A stretch of DNA of 42,679 nucleotides, taken from Anaerolineae bacterium (GTDB taxonomy: Bacteria > Chloroflexota > Anaerolineae > Aggregatilineales > Phototrophicaceae). The notes below the pieces were generated by a model, which worked only from the letters and a program-made list of their open reading frames with translations, had not been told where the DNA came from and made no database searches. Positions within the stretch are counted from its first letter, which is position 1; each line of letters opens with the position of its first letter. Made by a program: the position numbers and the translations under genes. The stretch lies in the NCBI GenBank assembly GCA_019912965.1, contig JAIOHM010000068.1, forward strand, positions 1-42,679, written 5' to 3'. Of this stretch, positions 32,497 through 41,615 are shown piece by piece.

Positions 32497-33966
32497 CTAG
32501 GGTTGTCGCTGCCAGATGGTGTACTGACCAAAAGTAGCTATCGCCGCAAAACCGGTCATGACCTCCGGCGGATAAACATTTGCGTAGGATGCCCGATACC
32601 CGGTCACCAGATAATCCGCCTCAACATAATCGTTAAAATCATAGTTGATGGCTTGCAGATTTTCATTGGCGGCGATCATGAACGTGTAGGGTGGCGTATG
32701 GTATGCGTGATCGGTCAGCACCGTCAGTTCCAGTTCCCAGGTTTCGATAATTGCATCGGCAGGGATATGCTCATCCATATACGCCGCCGTTTGATACACA
32801 TCGCCGTTCCCGCTGGTTATCACTTCAGTGGCTACACTGTATATTGAGATACCCACTACACCTGCCTCTATGCCCAGCAGAATCATAATGAGAATCGTTC
32901 GCAGTCGTTTCCCGGCAGAACCCGCCTTTTGAAAATCAATTTGGCTGCCCAATTTGTAAAGCATCTGCGCCACAAAAATCGTTGCCAGCACCAGTGTGCT
33001 GAAGGCATAACGCGGCCAACCAACCGAGGTGATGTAAAACAGGGTGCTGAGAACGAAAAAGATATACAGGATGCCCCAGCGTTGGCCTGCGTCTGTGCGT
33101 GGCCGTGCCAGAAAAAACCCATAAATAGCGGCAGGCCAGAACAACAAACCAAAGTTGACCGCCAGATAGATTAGATTACGGCTGAGTCGATCTGGATTGA
33201 GAACCAGAAAGGCGTTGCCGGCTGTGGATTGCAAACTGCCGATTTGTTCAGCCACACCCAGACCATAAAATAACACCAGCAGCCAGCTAAAAAAGATCAC
33301 CCCCGCAGCGATACCCGGAATGACGAACATCCGCCATCCCAACCGTCGATACCATGCCATATCTGCAATCCATACCACCAGCAAACCTGGCAGGACAAAC
33401 ACCGCATACTGGTTTTTGGTAACGCTGGCTAACCCCATCAATAGGCCCACACCAACCAACCGCCACCCGTTTGTTGGTGCTGTCTGAAACCACAGCACCA
33501 ACCCCAGCAGCAAAAAGCTGATGCCCGGAACTTCTCCGATTACATTGCGTCCACTGTAAATAAAGCGCGTTCCTGCACCCATTAGGCACAGCACAATCGC
33601 CCCAATGCTCACTTGCCAGTATCCGCTGACCTGCATACTCACGCGGTACAGTGCCCACAGTGCCAGCAGCGCATAAATCACAATGACAACCCGTGCCAGT
33701 GGGATGCTCACGCCAAAAAACTTAAACAGCACTGCAATCGGCAGCATGACTGTCGGCCCAACGCTGATAGTTGGCCCACCGGGACGTATACCTTCGCTGC
33801 TGTAATCGGCATAAATCCCGTGAACCGCGAGGTTTTTAGGGACGTGCAAATGCCAGCCTTCGTCAAACCAGGGCGGCGGTGATTCCCCCAACCGGAAAAC
33901 CAGCAGAAAAATAACCGCCGCCGCCACAGCAAACTGAACCAAACGAGGTGCGTGCGAGGTTGTCAT
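32497..33966 (-). CDS. GT-C membrane glycosyltransferase
   Basis: The 489-residue product has about ten membrane helices and the first-loop acidic motif PWFDEGWHLHV typical of GT39/GT83-like enzymes. A second motif, SGRNVIGEVPG, precedes a helix. The C-terminal 90 residues form an external soluble part. It likely uses a lipid-linked sugar. It lies 27 bases downstream of the FAD oxidoreductase gene and 77 bases upstream of the DMFase-like gene, all on the minus strand. The ribosome binding site is weak (GGGG). The substrate is unknown. Confidence 0.88.
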   Translation of the reverse strand: MTTSHAPRLVQFAVAAAVIFLLVFRLGESPPPWFDEGWHLHVPKNLAVHGIYADYSSEGIRPGGPTISVGPTVMLPIAVLFKFFGVSIPLARVVIVIYALLALWALYRVSMQVSGYWQVSIGAIVLCLMGAGTRFIYSGRNVIGEVPGISFLLLGLVLWFQTAPTNGWRLVGVGLLMGLASVTKNQYAVFVLPGLLVVWIADMAWYRRLGWRMFVIPGIAAGVIFFSWLLVLFYGLGVAEQIGSLQSTAGNAFLVLNPDRLSRNLIYLAVNFGLLFWPAAIYGFFLARPRTDAGQRWGILYIFFVLSTLFYITSVGWPRYAFSTLVLATIFVAQMLYKLGSQIDFQKAGSAGKRLRTILIMILLGIEAGVVGISIYSVATEVITSGNGDVYQTAAYMDEHIPADAIIETWELELTVLTDHAYHTPPYTFMIAANENLQAINYDFNDYVEADYLVTGYRASYANVYPPEVMTGFAAIATFGQYTIWQRQP

Positions 33967-33993
33967 GATGCCGACCCCAAATGAAACACAGAA

Positions 33994-35334
33994 TTATGAA
34001 GTGGCTTTTACGGCTTCAGTCCACTTTGGTACATCCACCAGCAGTTGCTCAACCACTTTTTGAGCATAGCGTGTCACAGCTTCGCCATTACCCAGTTCCG
34101 GGTAAATCATCACCGTGTTACCCATATACAGGCGGTCAACCGGGGTTTTCAGCGGCGGAATCTCGTCCAGCGTTCCCATCGGGCGAATCGGCTCGACATA
34201 CCGCGCCCGCTGTACAATGAATTCCACAATGTTGCTTTCGTCAAAGGTTGGGAACATCCGGCGGAAATGTTTCATCCACTCGGTTTTCACCTGTTCATCC
34301 GTCCAGTTTGCCATCTCGTTATCCGGTGCAAGGTACTTGGGCAGATAAACCAGATGGTATCCCTTTGTGTATTGCGTGTCGATCAGATTAGTCGTCTCCA
34401 CCACCGCCGTGAATGGAATACTCTCGTCAGTGATGTTCAGCACATAATACGGAATCAGCGACTTTTTCAGGATGACCATCGGACATAAAACGCCCAGATA
34501 TTCCTGCTTCGCCAGCAGCGCCCGGAAATTAGCGGGTGCGCTCGGCAGCAGCTTTTCCAGAATCGGTGAAGCCAGCGTGCTGACCACTGCATCATACTGC
34601 TTGACCTCACCACCGATCTTGACACCAACCGCCCGTCCATTTTCGATGACCACTTCTTCAATCGGCGCTTTCAGATGAAAGCTAACGCCCATTTCGGTGC
34701 AGCGTTTGGCGAGTCCCTCAATCACTGTGTAGTACCCGTTTTCCAGATAGCACATCATCTCTTTAGAGGTAACACCCTTGCGTGTGCCCATCATCCGCCG
34801 CAAGCGCGACCAGATGTAGGTGGCCGGAACATTTTGCGCCATGCTGTCGAACTTGGCACGCAGCAGCGGTTTCCATACCTTCTGGTACACGCCGCGCCCG
34901 CTGACCTTCACCAGCCAGTCCTCGACCGGCACAGTATCCATTTTGTGCCAGTCACTTTCGAACTGTGCGTAAATCACCTGCAAGCCCAACCGGAAACGCT
35001 GGATCGGGTTCAGCGGCGGGAACAACATAAAATCGACCGGGGAATTAAAATCATATTGTTTGCCGTTGTCGTAAAAACCCTGTTTGGTGATGGTGAAATG
35101 GCGCTTGTTGGTCACGCCGCCGATTTCCATCAATTCCTGCATGGCTGTATCACTGCTCAGAATCGTATGATAAAACCGATCCATTCGCACGCCGTCATAT
35201 TCCATAAAGCTGGCGAGTCCGCCCAGATTATCCCCGCGTTCGTAAACGGTGACCTTCATCCCCTGTCCCGCCAGCTTGTAGGCCAACGAAACACCCATAA
35301 TCCCGCCACCAATGACGGCGATGTGCTTTTCCAT
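33994..35334 (-). CDS. FAD-dependent oxidoreductase (amine-oxidase/protoporphyrinogen-oxidase-like)
   Basis: The 446-residue product begins with a dinucleotide-binding fold, VIGGGIMGVSLAYKLAGQG (residues 7-25), followed by YERGDNLGGLASFMEYDG, the FAD-binding pattern of the amine-oxidase/phytoene-desaturase group. The C-terminal LYMGNTVMIYPELGNGEA contacts FAD in this group. Relatives are common in polysaccharide gene clusters and are often annotated only as oxidoreductases. No membrane helix was seen. Its substrate may be a carrier lipid or a sugar, but this is not shown by the sequence. Confidence 0.88.
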   Translation of the reverse strand: MEKHIAVIGGGIMGVSLAYKLAGQGMKVTVYERGDNLGGLASFMEYDGVRMDRFYHTILSSDTAMQELMEIGGVTNKRHFTITKQGFYDNGKQYDFNSPVDFMLFPPLNPIQRFRLGLQVIYAQFESDWHKMDTVPVEDWLVKVSGRGVYQKVWKPLLRAKFDSMAQNVPATYIWSRLRRMMGTRKGVTSKEMMCYLENGYYTVIEGLAKRCTEMGVSFHLKAPIEEVVIENGRAVGVKIGGEVKQYDAVVSTLASPILEKLLPSAPANFRALLAKQEYLGVLCPMVILKKSLIPYYVLNITDESIPFTAVVETTNLIDTQYTKGYHLVYLPKYLAPDNEMANWTDEQVKTEWMKHFRRMFPTFDESNIVEFIVQRARYVEPIRPMGTLDEIPPLKTPVDRLYMGNTVMIYPELGNGEAVTRYAQKVVEQLLVDVPKWTEAVKATS

Positions 35335-35417
35335 ACCTGTTATGCTCCCCTAAGTTGACCAAAATTCCAGTATAATACAATTCAAATAAATTGCTGTTTA
35401 AGGATTTTCAAACAGAA

Positions 35418-35437
35418 GGGCGACCCGCAGGCCGCCC
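35418..35437 (-). terminator. GC-rich hairpin after the small transporter gene
   Basis: GGGCGACC (35418-35425) pairs with GGCCGCCC (35430-35437) with one G-U pair on the plus strand and a 4-base loop. It follows the stop of the minus-strand transporter gene at 35470; the U-run is poor, so it may be a weak terminator. Confidence 0.45.
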
Positions 35438-35469
35438 CGATTTACTTGTAACTACGAACCACTGCTGAC

Positions 35470-35820
35470 TTAACTCTGGCTGGTAATCAAGACACCCGCA
35501 ATAATCACCGCCACGCCGACCAACCGCATCGCGTTCATGCGTTCCTTAAAAATCAGGCTGGAACCAATGATAATGCCGATGTAGCTCAGGCTGGCAAACG
35601 GATACACATAGCTGAGTTCAAAGTTTGAAAGCGCCAGCAGCCAGAACATCACGCCGCTGCCATACACCGCCAACCCACCGATCACCCAGGGTGAGGTTAT
35701 CATCCCCTTAAGCATCGACGCCCCGGCCATGCCATTCATGACACCCATGCCGCGCTTGAGCAAAAGCTGCCCGCTGATTCCTAAAACTGTGCTGAAAGCA
35801 ATGAACAGATACGGTGACAT
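35470..35820 (-). CDS. Small DMT/EamA-type transporter (EmrE/ArnE-like)
   Basis: The 116-residue protein has four membrane helices, as in EmrE-type small transporters and the ArnE/ArnF flippase subunits. Family-like strings are GISGQLLLKRG in helix 1 and SYVYPFASLSYIGIIIGSSLIFKE in helices 3 and 4. It lies five bases after the polyprenyl-phosphate glycosyltransferase gene. In the Arn pathway the same neighbours make a lipid-linked sugar and flip it. A flippase role for lipid-linked sugar is therefore favoured over drug efflux, but this is by context. Confidence 0.85.
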   Translation of the reverse strand: MSPYLFIAFSTVLGISGQLLLKRGMGVMNGMAGASMLKGMITSPWVIGGLAVYGSGVMFWLLALSNFELSYVYPFASLSYIGIIIGSSLIFKERMNAMRLVGVAVIIAGVLITSQS

Positions 35821-35825
35821 GCTGC

Positions 35826-36572
35826 CTAATTTTCCTTGATCAATTGTGGGCTGGGCTTGCCGAAAAAGGCTTCTTTCAGCAAACGAGTCTGGAACTTGAT
35901 GTGCGACATAGTGACGCGGGCAATTTTGATGCTCGATGTTCCAAAGGTGCGAACGTGCAGTGTCGTCGGGAATTCCGAAACTGTATAACCAGACTGTATC
36001 GCACGAACCAAAAATTCAGTCAGCGATAAAAAGTCATTGCTCTCAAAATTGACCGTTTCCACAACCTTGCGGCGATAAGCACGATACAGTGCCGTCCAGG
36101 TATGAATATTCCACCGCACCAGCAAACGATACAGCAGGGACGCGCCGAAGCTGAACAGCAAACGGTAACGCGGCACACCTTCCACCCGTCCATTGGGATG
36201 ATAGGGTGAAGCAGTGATGATGTCTACATTATCAACGGTCATCCGGCCTAACATCTGGGGAATGGTCGTCAATGGGTAAGTGCCGTCAAAATCGGTGGTG
36301 ACGATGATGTCGCCCGTTGTGTGCTGGAAGCCCGTGCGGATAGCCGCGCCCAGCCCTTTATTGACTTCGTGTGAAACGACCTTGATTTTCGGGTCGTCCT
36401 TGAATTCTGCCGTCAACAGTTCCGCTGTATTATCTTTGCTGCCATCGTTGACGAACACAACCTCTACATCATTCGTCTTCCGCAGATAGGCCAGCAGGTT
36501 GCGAACTGCGTTGGCCGTCTGGTGGACGCCTTCCGATTCATTAAAAGCTGGAATAACCAATGAAATCTTCAT
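35826..36572 (-). CDS. GT2 polyprenyl-phosphate sugar transferase (DPM1/ArnC-like)
   Basis: The product of about 248 residues is a GT-A-fold glycosyltransferase: LVIPAFNESEG at the N-terminus, VEVVFVNDGSKDNT for nucleotide binding and TTDFDGTYPL as the metal-binding DxD-like site. The family transfers a sugar from a nucleotide to polyprenyl phosphate at the membrane face. There is no C-terminal pair of strong membrane helices, so it is a soluble or peripheral type. An ATG at 36587 precedes the GGAGGG ribosome binding site, so the ATG at 36572 is the true start. It is followed by the flippase-like gene, matching an ArnC-ArnE logic. Confidence 0.9.
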   Translation of the reverse strand: MKISLVIPAFNESEGVHQTANAVRNLLAYLRKTNDVEVVFVNDGSKDNTAELLTAEFKDDPKIKVVSHEVNKGLGAAIRTGFQHTTGDIIVTTDFDGTYPLTTIPQMLGRMTVDNVDIITASPYHPNGRVEGVPRYRLLFSFGASLLYRLLVRWNIHTWTALYRAYRRKVVETVNFESNDFLSLTEFLVRAIQSGYTVSEFPTTLHVRTFGTSSIKIARVTMSHIKFQTRLLKEAFFGKPSPQLIKEN

Positions 36573-36703
36573 TTGACCCTCCCCCATAAGACGATCCCTG
36601 CTGCTTTAGTGCAAAGTGTGAGTTGCTTTTTTAGATAGGTGAACATAAAAATGCTGTGCGTTTGTTTCAAAACGAATGTATTTCTCGCGCCTTGCTCGTA
36701 CCT

Positions 36704-36728
36704 AAAAAATCACCTTTCACAAAAAAGG
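36704..36728 (-). terminator. Weak hairpin with U-run after the GT gene
   Basis: On the minus strand CCTTT and AAAGG (36728-36724 and 36717-36713) form a 5-bp stem, followed shortly by TTTTTT (36710-36705). It lies about 57 bases after the stop codon of the gene ending at 36786. The stem is short, so this is only a candidate. Confidence 0.3.
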
Positions 36729-36785
36729 CTATTATGAAAAGCAAAACCGGAAAATAACTATTTGGCCGCTATATGATATGGAGAG

Positions 36786-38294
36786 TCATTTATTAGGATG
36801 ATTATCTTGATGAGCATACAGGTAGCGTGGCCACGTTGTCCCGCTGATGCGCCCCGGCAGCGCCCGCAGCAGTTTGAATCGGTCGCCCAGATCAGCCACA
36901 AAACCATAATCCGGTTCGAGGAAACCCAACAGCGGGTCTGCTCCCAACGGATAATCCGTCAAAATATACGCATTATTACCCGGCGGATACGACAGCGGTT
37001 TGAGGATCGACATAATTACCGGATTCGCGCGGATTTCGCGTCCCGGCCCGCGCACCATATCTTCAAGCTGAACCCAATGGGCGACGTAAGGCAGTCGCGC
37101 CCCGCTGGGTAACTGCCCGACGAACGGCATGTAAACAATGCCATCCAGACTGTTGACCATCTTCACCAAATCATCATACTGCTGCCATGCTTCAACGGGC
37201 GGCACAATAGCGCGTCGGATGTCATACAGGTTAGCAACAAACGCCAGCGCAATCCCCGCGATCACCAGCCCATTCACCAGCCGTTCCGAACGCATAAAAC
37301 GATTGCTTCCTTTTTGGGCAATCTGCGCCAGTGTGATCGTTCCGACGATGATGAAAAATGTATCCATCACCAAAAAATTATTGTTTTCCGAACCCGCGTC
37401 CAGCACCCCAAGAAAAGCAACCAATCCCGCAAACGGCAGGCTGAACACCCAAATATTCACCCCTTTTAAACGGGCTTTCAAGGCTTTAAGGACTGCCCAT
37501 CCACTCGCCGCTGCCAGCACTAGCCAGTGTCGAAGGACGTGTTCAATGAACCGCCCCAGTGTATCCCCGCCCAGCGCAGACCACGCCCCGGCCACCCGCA
37601 GCGTAAAATAAATAAATTCGCTGCCAAACAGTCTCGGCCCAAGGAGCAGAAATGCTCCCGGCCCAAGCACCGCCGCCAGTATCCAGGCCGGAAGAGCTTG
37701 CCGCAGTCCATTTCGCCATGTCAGATACAACACGCCCGCGCCAGTCATCAGTGCGCCGTGTTGTTTGAACCAGAATCCGATGCACAGGATCACCACGCCC
37801 AACCAATCCCACCGCCGGCCTCGATTTAAATAGATCAGGTACAGCCCTAGCAGACTCGCAAACAACATGCACGAATCAGCATTGCCATAATCCATATAGG
37901 CGTCTAGTGTAAGATACGCCCCGGCGAACAATCCAACAGCCAGCAATCCGAACAGTGCCAAATGGGTTTCGCGCCGGACGGCCAGAAAAATGATGCCCCA
38001 TGCCCCCAGCGTTCCCATAATCGCCACCAAACGCAGGGTTGCCGAACTGAGTCCCGTAACCAACGATACCGCAGCCGTCAGCACCAGGAAAAACGGGTTA
38101 TAAGTCATAGCGACATATTCGGCGCGGGCTGGGGGATAAAGCGGCAACCCGCGCAGCACACGGCTGGCAGCTTCAAACATCGTACCCCGGCTGATGTCCG
38201 GTGTGGAAAGGTGATTAAGGAATAGGCCAAGTTGAACGATACAGGCCGCCAATGCCACGATGCCTAACAACCGCCAGACGATTCGATAGATCAT
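36786..38294 (-). CDS. GT-C membrane protein (GT87/DUF2029-like)
   Basis: With the start at ATG 38294 the product has about 502 residues, roughly ten membrane helices and an external C-terminal part of about 130 residues. The first external loop has STPDISRGTMFEAASRVLRG, and later loops read LTLDAYMDYGNADS, similar to polytopic mannosyltransferase-like proteins. A TTG at 38321 with AGGT upstream is an alternative start. It likely transfers a sugar from a lipid carrier. It is divergent from the GT87 gene at 38472 and is the upstream-most gene of the minus-strand glycan block. Confidence 0.82.
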   Translation of the reverse strand: MIYRIVWRLLGIVALAACIVQLGLFLNHLSTPDISRGTMFEAASRVLRGLPLYPPARAEYVAMTYNPFFLVLTAAVSLVTGLSSATLRLVAIMGTLGAWGIIFLAVRRETHLALFGLLAVGLFAGAYLTLDAYMDYGNADSCMLFASLLGLYLIYLNRGRRWDWLGVVILCIGFWFKQHGALMTGAGVLYLTWRNGLRQALPAWILAAVLGPGAFLLLGPRLFGSEFIYFTLRVAGAWSALGGDTLGRFIEHVLRHWLVLAAASGWAVLKALKARLKGVNIWVFSLPFAGLVAFLGVLDAGSENNNFLVMDTFFIIVGTITLAQIAQKGSNRFMRSERLVNGLVIAGIALAFVANLYDIRRAIVPPVEAWQQYDDLVKMVNSLDGIVYMPFVGQLPSGARLPYVAHWVQLEDMVRGPGREIRANPVIMSILKPLSYPPGNNAYILTDYPLGADPLLGFLEPDYGFVADLGDRFKLLRALPGRISGTTWPRYLYAHQDNHPNK

Positions 38295-38471
38295 GACCAC
38301 GCCTGTTACCTCAATTTTCAAACTTACCTACTAATCCTGTCATATTTTGATAGGCTATTGCAAGTCCACTTTCCGCAGTTTATAAAGGTTATTGTTTCGT
38401 GCCGCTTCTTGTAAGTCTGCTGGGTTTCCCGGATGTATTGGTTGTAAATCTCAGTATTAAAAGGTGAAAGA

Positions 38472-39809
38472 ATGGAAAGTGTTCGTGCCCGTGTGAGCGC
38501 AGTGTTGACTTGCTTGGTGGTAGCCGCTGTCTTATTCATGATTCCCGACCTCCCTAGCCGTTGGTGGCTGATAGCCATCATCGTTCCAACTGCTGTTTTG
38601 GGATTTATGTATCTTCCATTGTTAGCACATGCCGGAAAAGGCGCATTGCTTGGCTTATGGAGCGGTATCACGGTGGGTTTCGGCCTCGCCAATCTACAAA
38701 ATATCTACACCAACTACCTGATCCCGCCGGATTTTGACCTCAAATGGTTCTGGTTGAAAGGGCGCATCGGGATACAGCGACTCAATTTCTACCAATCGGA
38801 ATATGCACGCGAACTAGCCCAAAATTATGCCCCCGGCGAGGAATTGATGGCCGAGTTGGTGTTCTGGTATCCGCCGCCCACCATGCTGTTCATCGCGCCG
38901 ATGGGTCTGTTCGATCTGCAACCGGGCATCCTGTTTTGGTATGCCGTTCAAATTGCGCTGCTGGTGGTGGATATTGTGCTGATCTGGCGGCTGTTCTTAA
39001 AAGACAGCGGTTGGGTTGGGCTTTTCTTCACATCGGCCATGATGCTGATGTTGTACCCCGCCATTTACACCATTTCGCTCGGTCAAACCAGCTTTCAACT
39101 GCTGCTGTTTGTGCTGCTGTTCTGGCGAGACCGCGATCATCCCCGCGCCGGATTATGGATTGCGCTTGGCGTCTTCACCAAACCATTATTTGCGGTGGTA
39201 TTCCTCTACCTGCTGCTGCGCCGCCGCTGGCGTGTATTCGGCGCTTCCATCATTTCAATGGCGCTGATTTCGCTGGTCACTATCGTGATCTTTGGGGCGG
39301 AAACCTTTTTCAGCTACTTCACGGGGAACGCATTAGGTCAAACCCCGGATTTCATGTATACCGAAATGGTGAATCAATCGCTGTTGGCGGGCATCATCCG
39401 GGGGACAGGCTATGACCTTACCCAAAATGCGGCGCTGCTCAACCCCATCTTTATCGTCGTTGGGCTGGCATTGACGGCTGTAACCGCGTGGATTGTTTGG
39501 CGGCTAAAACCCCGTCATGAAGATTGGGCATTGGTGCTGCCTTTCATGCTGATTCTCCTGCTCTACCCGGCGTCCTTGCTGACGTACAGCGTATTGTTGA
39601 TCCTGCCGATCTTTCTGCTGATTTCGTCCCGCGCTCAAATTCCCGGCAAGGCTGTGGGCGTTGTTGTTTTGCTAACCGTTCTTTATACCATCCTTGCCTT
39701 CCGCACCGGAGCAGTCACCCTCGCCGCCAACCTCATCACCTGGATGGTTTGTGCGCTGGTTGGGTGGCGGTTGACGACTAAAAAACATTCACAGAAAAAT
39801 ACAGCCTGA
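38472..39809 (+). CDS. GT87-family (DUF2029) membrane mannosyltransferase-like protein
   Basis: The 445-residue product has about ten membrane helices. The pattern DFDLKWFWLKGRIG, then AELVFWYPPPTMLFIAPMGL and SLGQTSFQLLLFVLLFW followed by GVFTKPLFAVVFLYLLLRRRW is that of GT87 enzymes. Known members are polyprenol-phosphate-mannose-dependent mannosyltransferases. AAAGGTG lies before the ATG. It opens the plus-strand group that continues with the amino-sugar genes after a 91-base gap. The donor is inferred from family knowledge only. Confidence 0.88.
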   Translation: MESVRARVSAVLTCLVVAAVLFMIPDLPSRWWLIAIIVPTAVLGFMYLPLLAHAGKGALLGLWSGITVGFGLANLQNIYTNYLIPPDFDLKWFWLKGRIGIQRLNFYQSEYARELAQNYAPGEELMAELVFWYPPPTMLFIAPMGLFDLQPGILFWYAVQIALLVVDIVLIWRLFLKDSGWVGLFFTSAMMLMLYPAIYTISLGQTSFQLLLFVLLFWRDRDHPRAGLWIALGVFTKPLFAVVFLYLLLRRRWRVFGASIISMALISLVTIVIFGAETFFSYFTGNALGQTPDFMYTEMVNQSLLAGIIRGTGYDLTQNAALLNPIFIVVGLALTAVTAWIVWRLKPRHEDWALVLPFMLILLLYPASLLTYSVLLILPIFLLISSRAQIPGKAVGVVVLLTVLYTILAFRTGAVTLAANLITWMVCALVGWRLTTKKHSQKNTA

Positions 39810-39900
39810 AATACTTTAGTGTCATGAGGATGAAAGGCTACTATAGTAATGTTAGGTGAATGTCATTAGAAACTTTGACTGAAAGGAATAAGCGACCTTT

Positions 39901-40434
39901 ATGTTTATCCATCCCACTGCCGAGGTTGAAACCGGGGCGGTCATTGGCGAGGACACCAAAGTTTGGCATCTTTGCCATATTCGTCGCGGTGCAAACATCG
40001 GCAGCCAGTGCGTGATTGGGCGCGGTGTATTTGTGGATGCAGAAGTCCAGATCGGCAACCGCGTCAAAATCCAGAATTACGTTTCGGTCTTTCACGGCGT
40101 CACCATCGAAGACGGCGTATTCGTCGGCCCGCATGTCTGCTTCACCAACGACATGTTCCCGCGCGCCGTCAATGCCGATATGTCCCTGAAAGCCGCTGAT
40201 GATTGGGTACTCAGCACCACCTTGATTAAAGCCGGTGCGGCCATCGGCGCAAACAGCACCATCGTCTGCGGCATCACTATCGGGCGCTGGGCCATGATCG
40301 GTTCGGGCAGTGTCGTCACCAAAGATGTGCCGGATTATGCACTGGTGGTCGGCAATCCGGGGCGCATCATCGGCTACGTTTCACCTTCCGGCAAGCGTGT
40401 CGCCACGCCAGAAGAAGCCGCCGCTTTAGGATAG
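39901..40434 (+). CDS. Hexapeptide-repeat sugar N-acetyltransferase (WbpD/WlbB-like)
   Basis: The 177-residue protein is a left-handed beta-helix acyltransferase. Its hexapeptide repeats run from HPTAEVETGAVIGEDTKVWH to IVCGITIGRWAMIGSGSVVT. It matches WbpD/WlbB-like enzymes that acetylate the 3-amino group of UDP-linked 2-acetamido-3-amino sugars; His and Asn residues in HGVTIEDGVFVGPHVCFTND fit that group. The aminotransferase and dehydrogenase that would make its substrate follow. AAGGA lies 14 bases before the ATG, which is longer than usual. Confidence 0.9.
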   Translation: MFIHPTAEVETGAVIGEDTKVWHLCHIRRGANIGSQCVIGRGVFVDAEVQIGNRVKIQNYVSVFHGVTIEDGVFVGPHVCFTNDMFPRAVNADMSLKAADDWVLSTTLIKAGAAIGANSTIVCGITIGRWAMIGSGSVVTKDVPDYALVVGNPGRIIGYVSPSGKRVATPEEAAALG

Positions 40435-40510
40435 TTACCAGTTACTAGCTTTCAGTTGCCAGTAGAATTTGAAATCCCTTTCTGGAAACTGGAAACTCGC
40501 AACTGGCAAC
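40434..40510 (+). repeat. Foldback heptad-repeat element
   Basis: The left arm (40434-40467) and right arm (40479-40510) are reverse complements at about 26 of 32 positions, both built of 7-bp units (for example CAGTTGC and AACTGGC). The loop centre is TTTGAAATCCC. The right arm matches the one-armed copy at 111-150, and the core matches the copy inside cheB. It begins at the last base of the acetyltransferase stop codon. Confidence 0.75.
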
Positions 40511-40535
40511 CCATAACCAACTAGGAACTCACAAC

Positions 40536-41615
40536 ATGCAAATTCCAATCGCTAAACCCTTCATCGGGGAAGAAGAAAAACAGGCCGTGATGCAGGTCTT
40601 GACCAGCGGCCAATTGACCACTGGCCCAAAAGTGGCCGAATTTGAAAAAGCCTTCGCTGCCTATCAGGGCGCGAAGCACGGTGTCGCCACCAGCAACGGC
40701 ACAACCGCCCTCATGGCCGCCATGATGGCGCACGGCATCGGCCTCAATGACGAAGTGATTATTCCGTCGTTCAGCTTTTTTGCCACCGCCTCCTGTGTCT
40801 TGAGTGTCGGCGCACGTCCCGTCTTCGCGGATATTGACCCCGTGACGTTCAATATGTCGCCGGAAGCCGCCGAAGCTGCCATCACCCCGCGCACCAAAGC
40901 CATCATGCCCGTCCATCTTTACGGCCTCCCGGCGGAGATGTCCAAATTCGAGGCCATCTGCCAGAAGCACAATTTGATCCTGCTGGAAGACGCAGCACAG
41001 GCGCACGGCGCATCCATCGGTCAGCGGCGCGTAGGTACATGGGGAACTGCTTCCTTTAGCTTCTACCCCACCAAAAACATGACCACCACCGAAGGCGGCA
41101 TGGTGTTGACCAACGACGACGAAATCGCCCGTAAACTGCGAATGATTCGCGCACAAGGCATGAACACCCAGTATTATCACGAAATCGTCGGCTACAACTT
41201 CCGCATGACCGACATGGCCGCCGCCATTGGACTGGTGCAGCTAGGCCGTCTGCCAGAATGGACAAACGCCCGCCAGCACAACGCCAGCTATTTCAACAGC
41301 CACATTGAAAGCGTTACCACCCCCACAACGCCCGCCGATTACACCCATGTCTATCATCAATACACCGTGCGCGTGCCGGATGGTGTGGATCGTGAGGCCG
41401 TTGCCAAACGCCTGAACGAGAAGGGCATCGGCGTCCGTGTGTACTACCCGCTGCCGATTCATCAGCAACCTGTGTTCCAGCAGATGGGTTACACCGATGT
41501 GCATCTGCCAGAAACCGAAAAAGCCACCGCGCAGGTCTTCAGCTTGCCGGTTCACCCCGCGCTGACTGAAGAAGAACGCGCCTACATTGTGCAGGAGGTC
41601 AACGCCGCATGTTAA
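40536..41615 (+). CDS. PLP-dependent sugar aminotransferase (DegT/DnrJ/EryC1, WbpE/GnnB-like)
   Basis: The 359-residue enzyme is a fold-type I aminotransferase for nucleotide sugars. The PLP lysine is Lys180 in SFYPTKNMTTTEGG, with Asp152 in LEDAAQAHG holding the pyridine nitrogen and SNGTTAL near residue 54 binding phosphate. C-terminal VRVYYPLPIHQQPVF is typical of the family. Together with its neighbours it should aminate the 3-keto group of a UDP-2-acetamido sugar using glutamate. TAGGAAC stands nine bases before the ATG. Its end overlaps the next gene by seven bases. Confidence 0.93.
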   Translation: MQIPIAKPFIGEEEKQAVMQVLTSGQLTTGPKVAEFEKAFAAYQGAKHGVATSNGTTALMAAMMAHGIGLNDEVIIPSFSFFATASCVLSVGARPVFADIDPVTFNMSPEAAEAAITPRTKAIMPVHLYGLPAEMSKFEAICQKHNLILLEDAAQAHGASIGQRRVGTWGTASFSFYPTKNMTTTEGGMVLTNDDEIARKLRMIRAQGMNTQYYHEIVGYNFRMTDMAAAIGLVQLGRLPEWTNARQHNASYFNSHIESVTTPTTPADYTHVYHQYTVRVPDGVDREAVAKRLNEKGIGVRVYYPLPIHQQPVFQQMGYTDVHLPETEKATAQVFSLPVHPALTEEERAYIVQEVNAAC

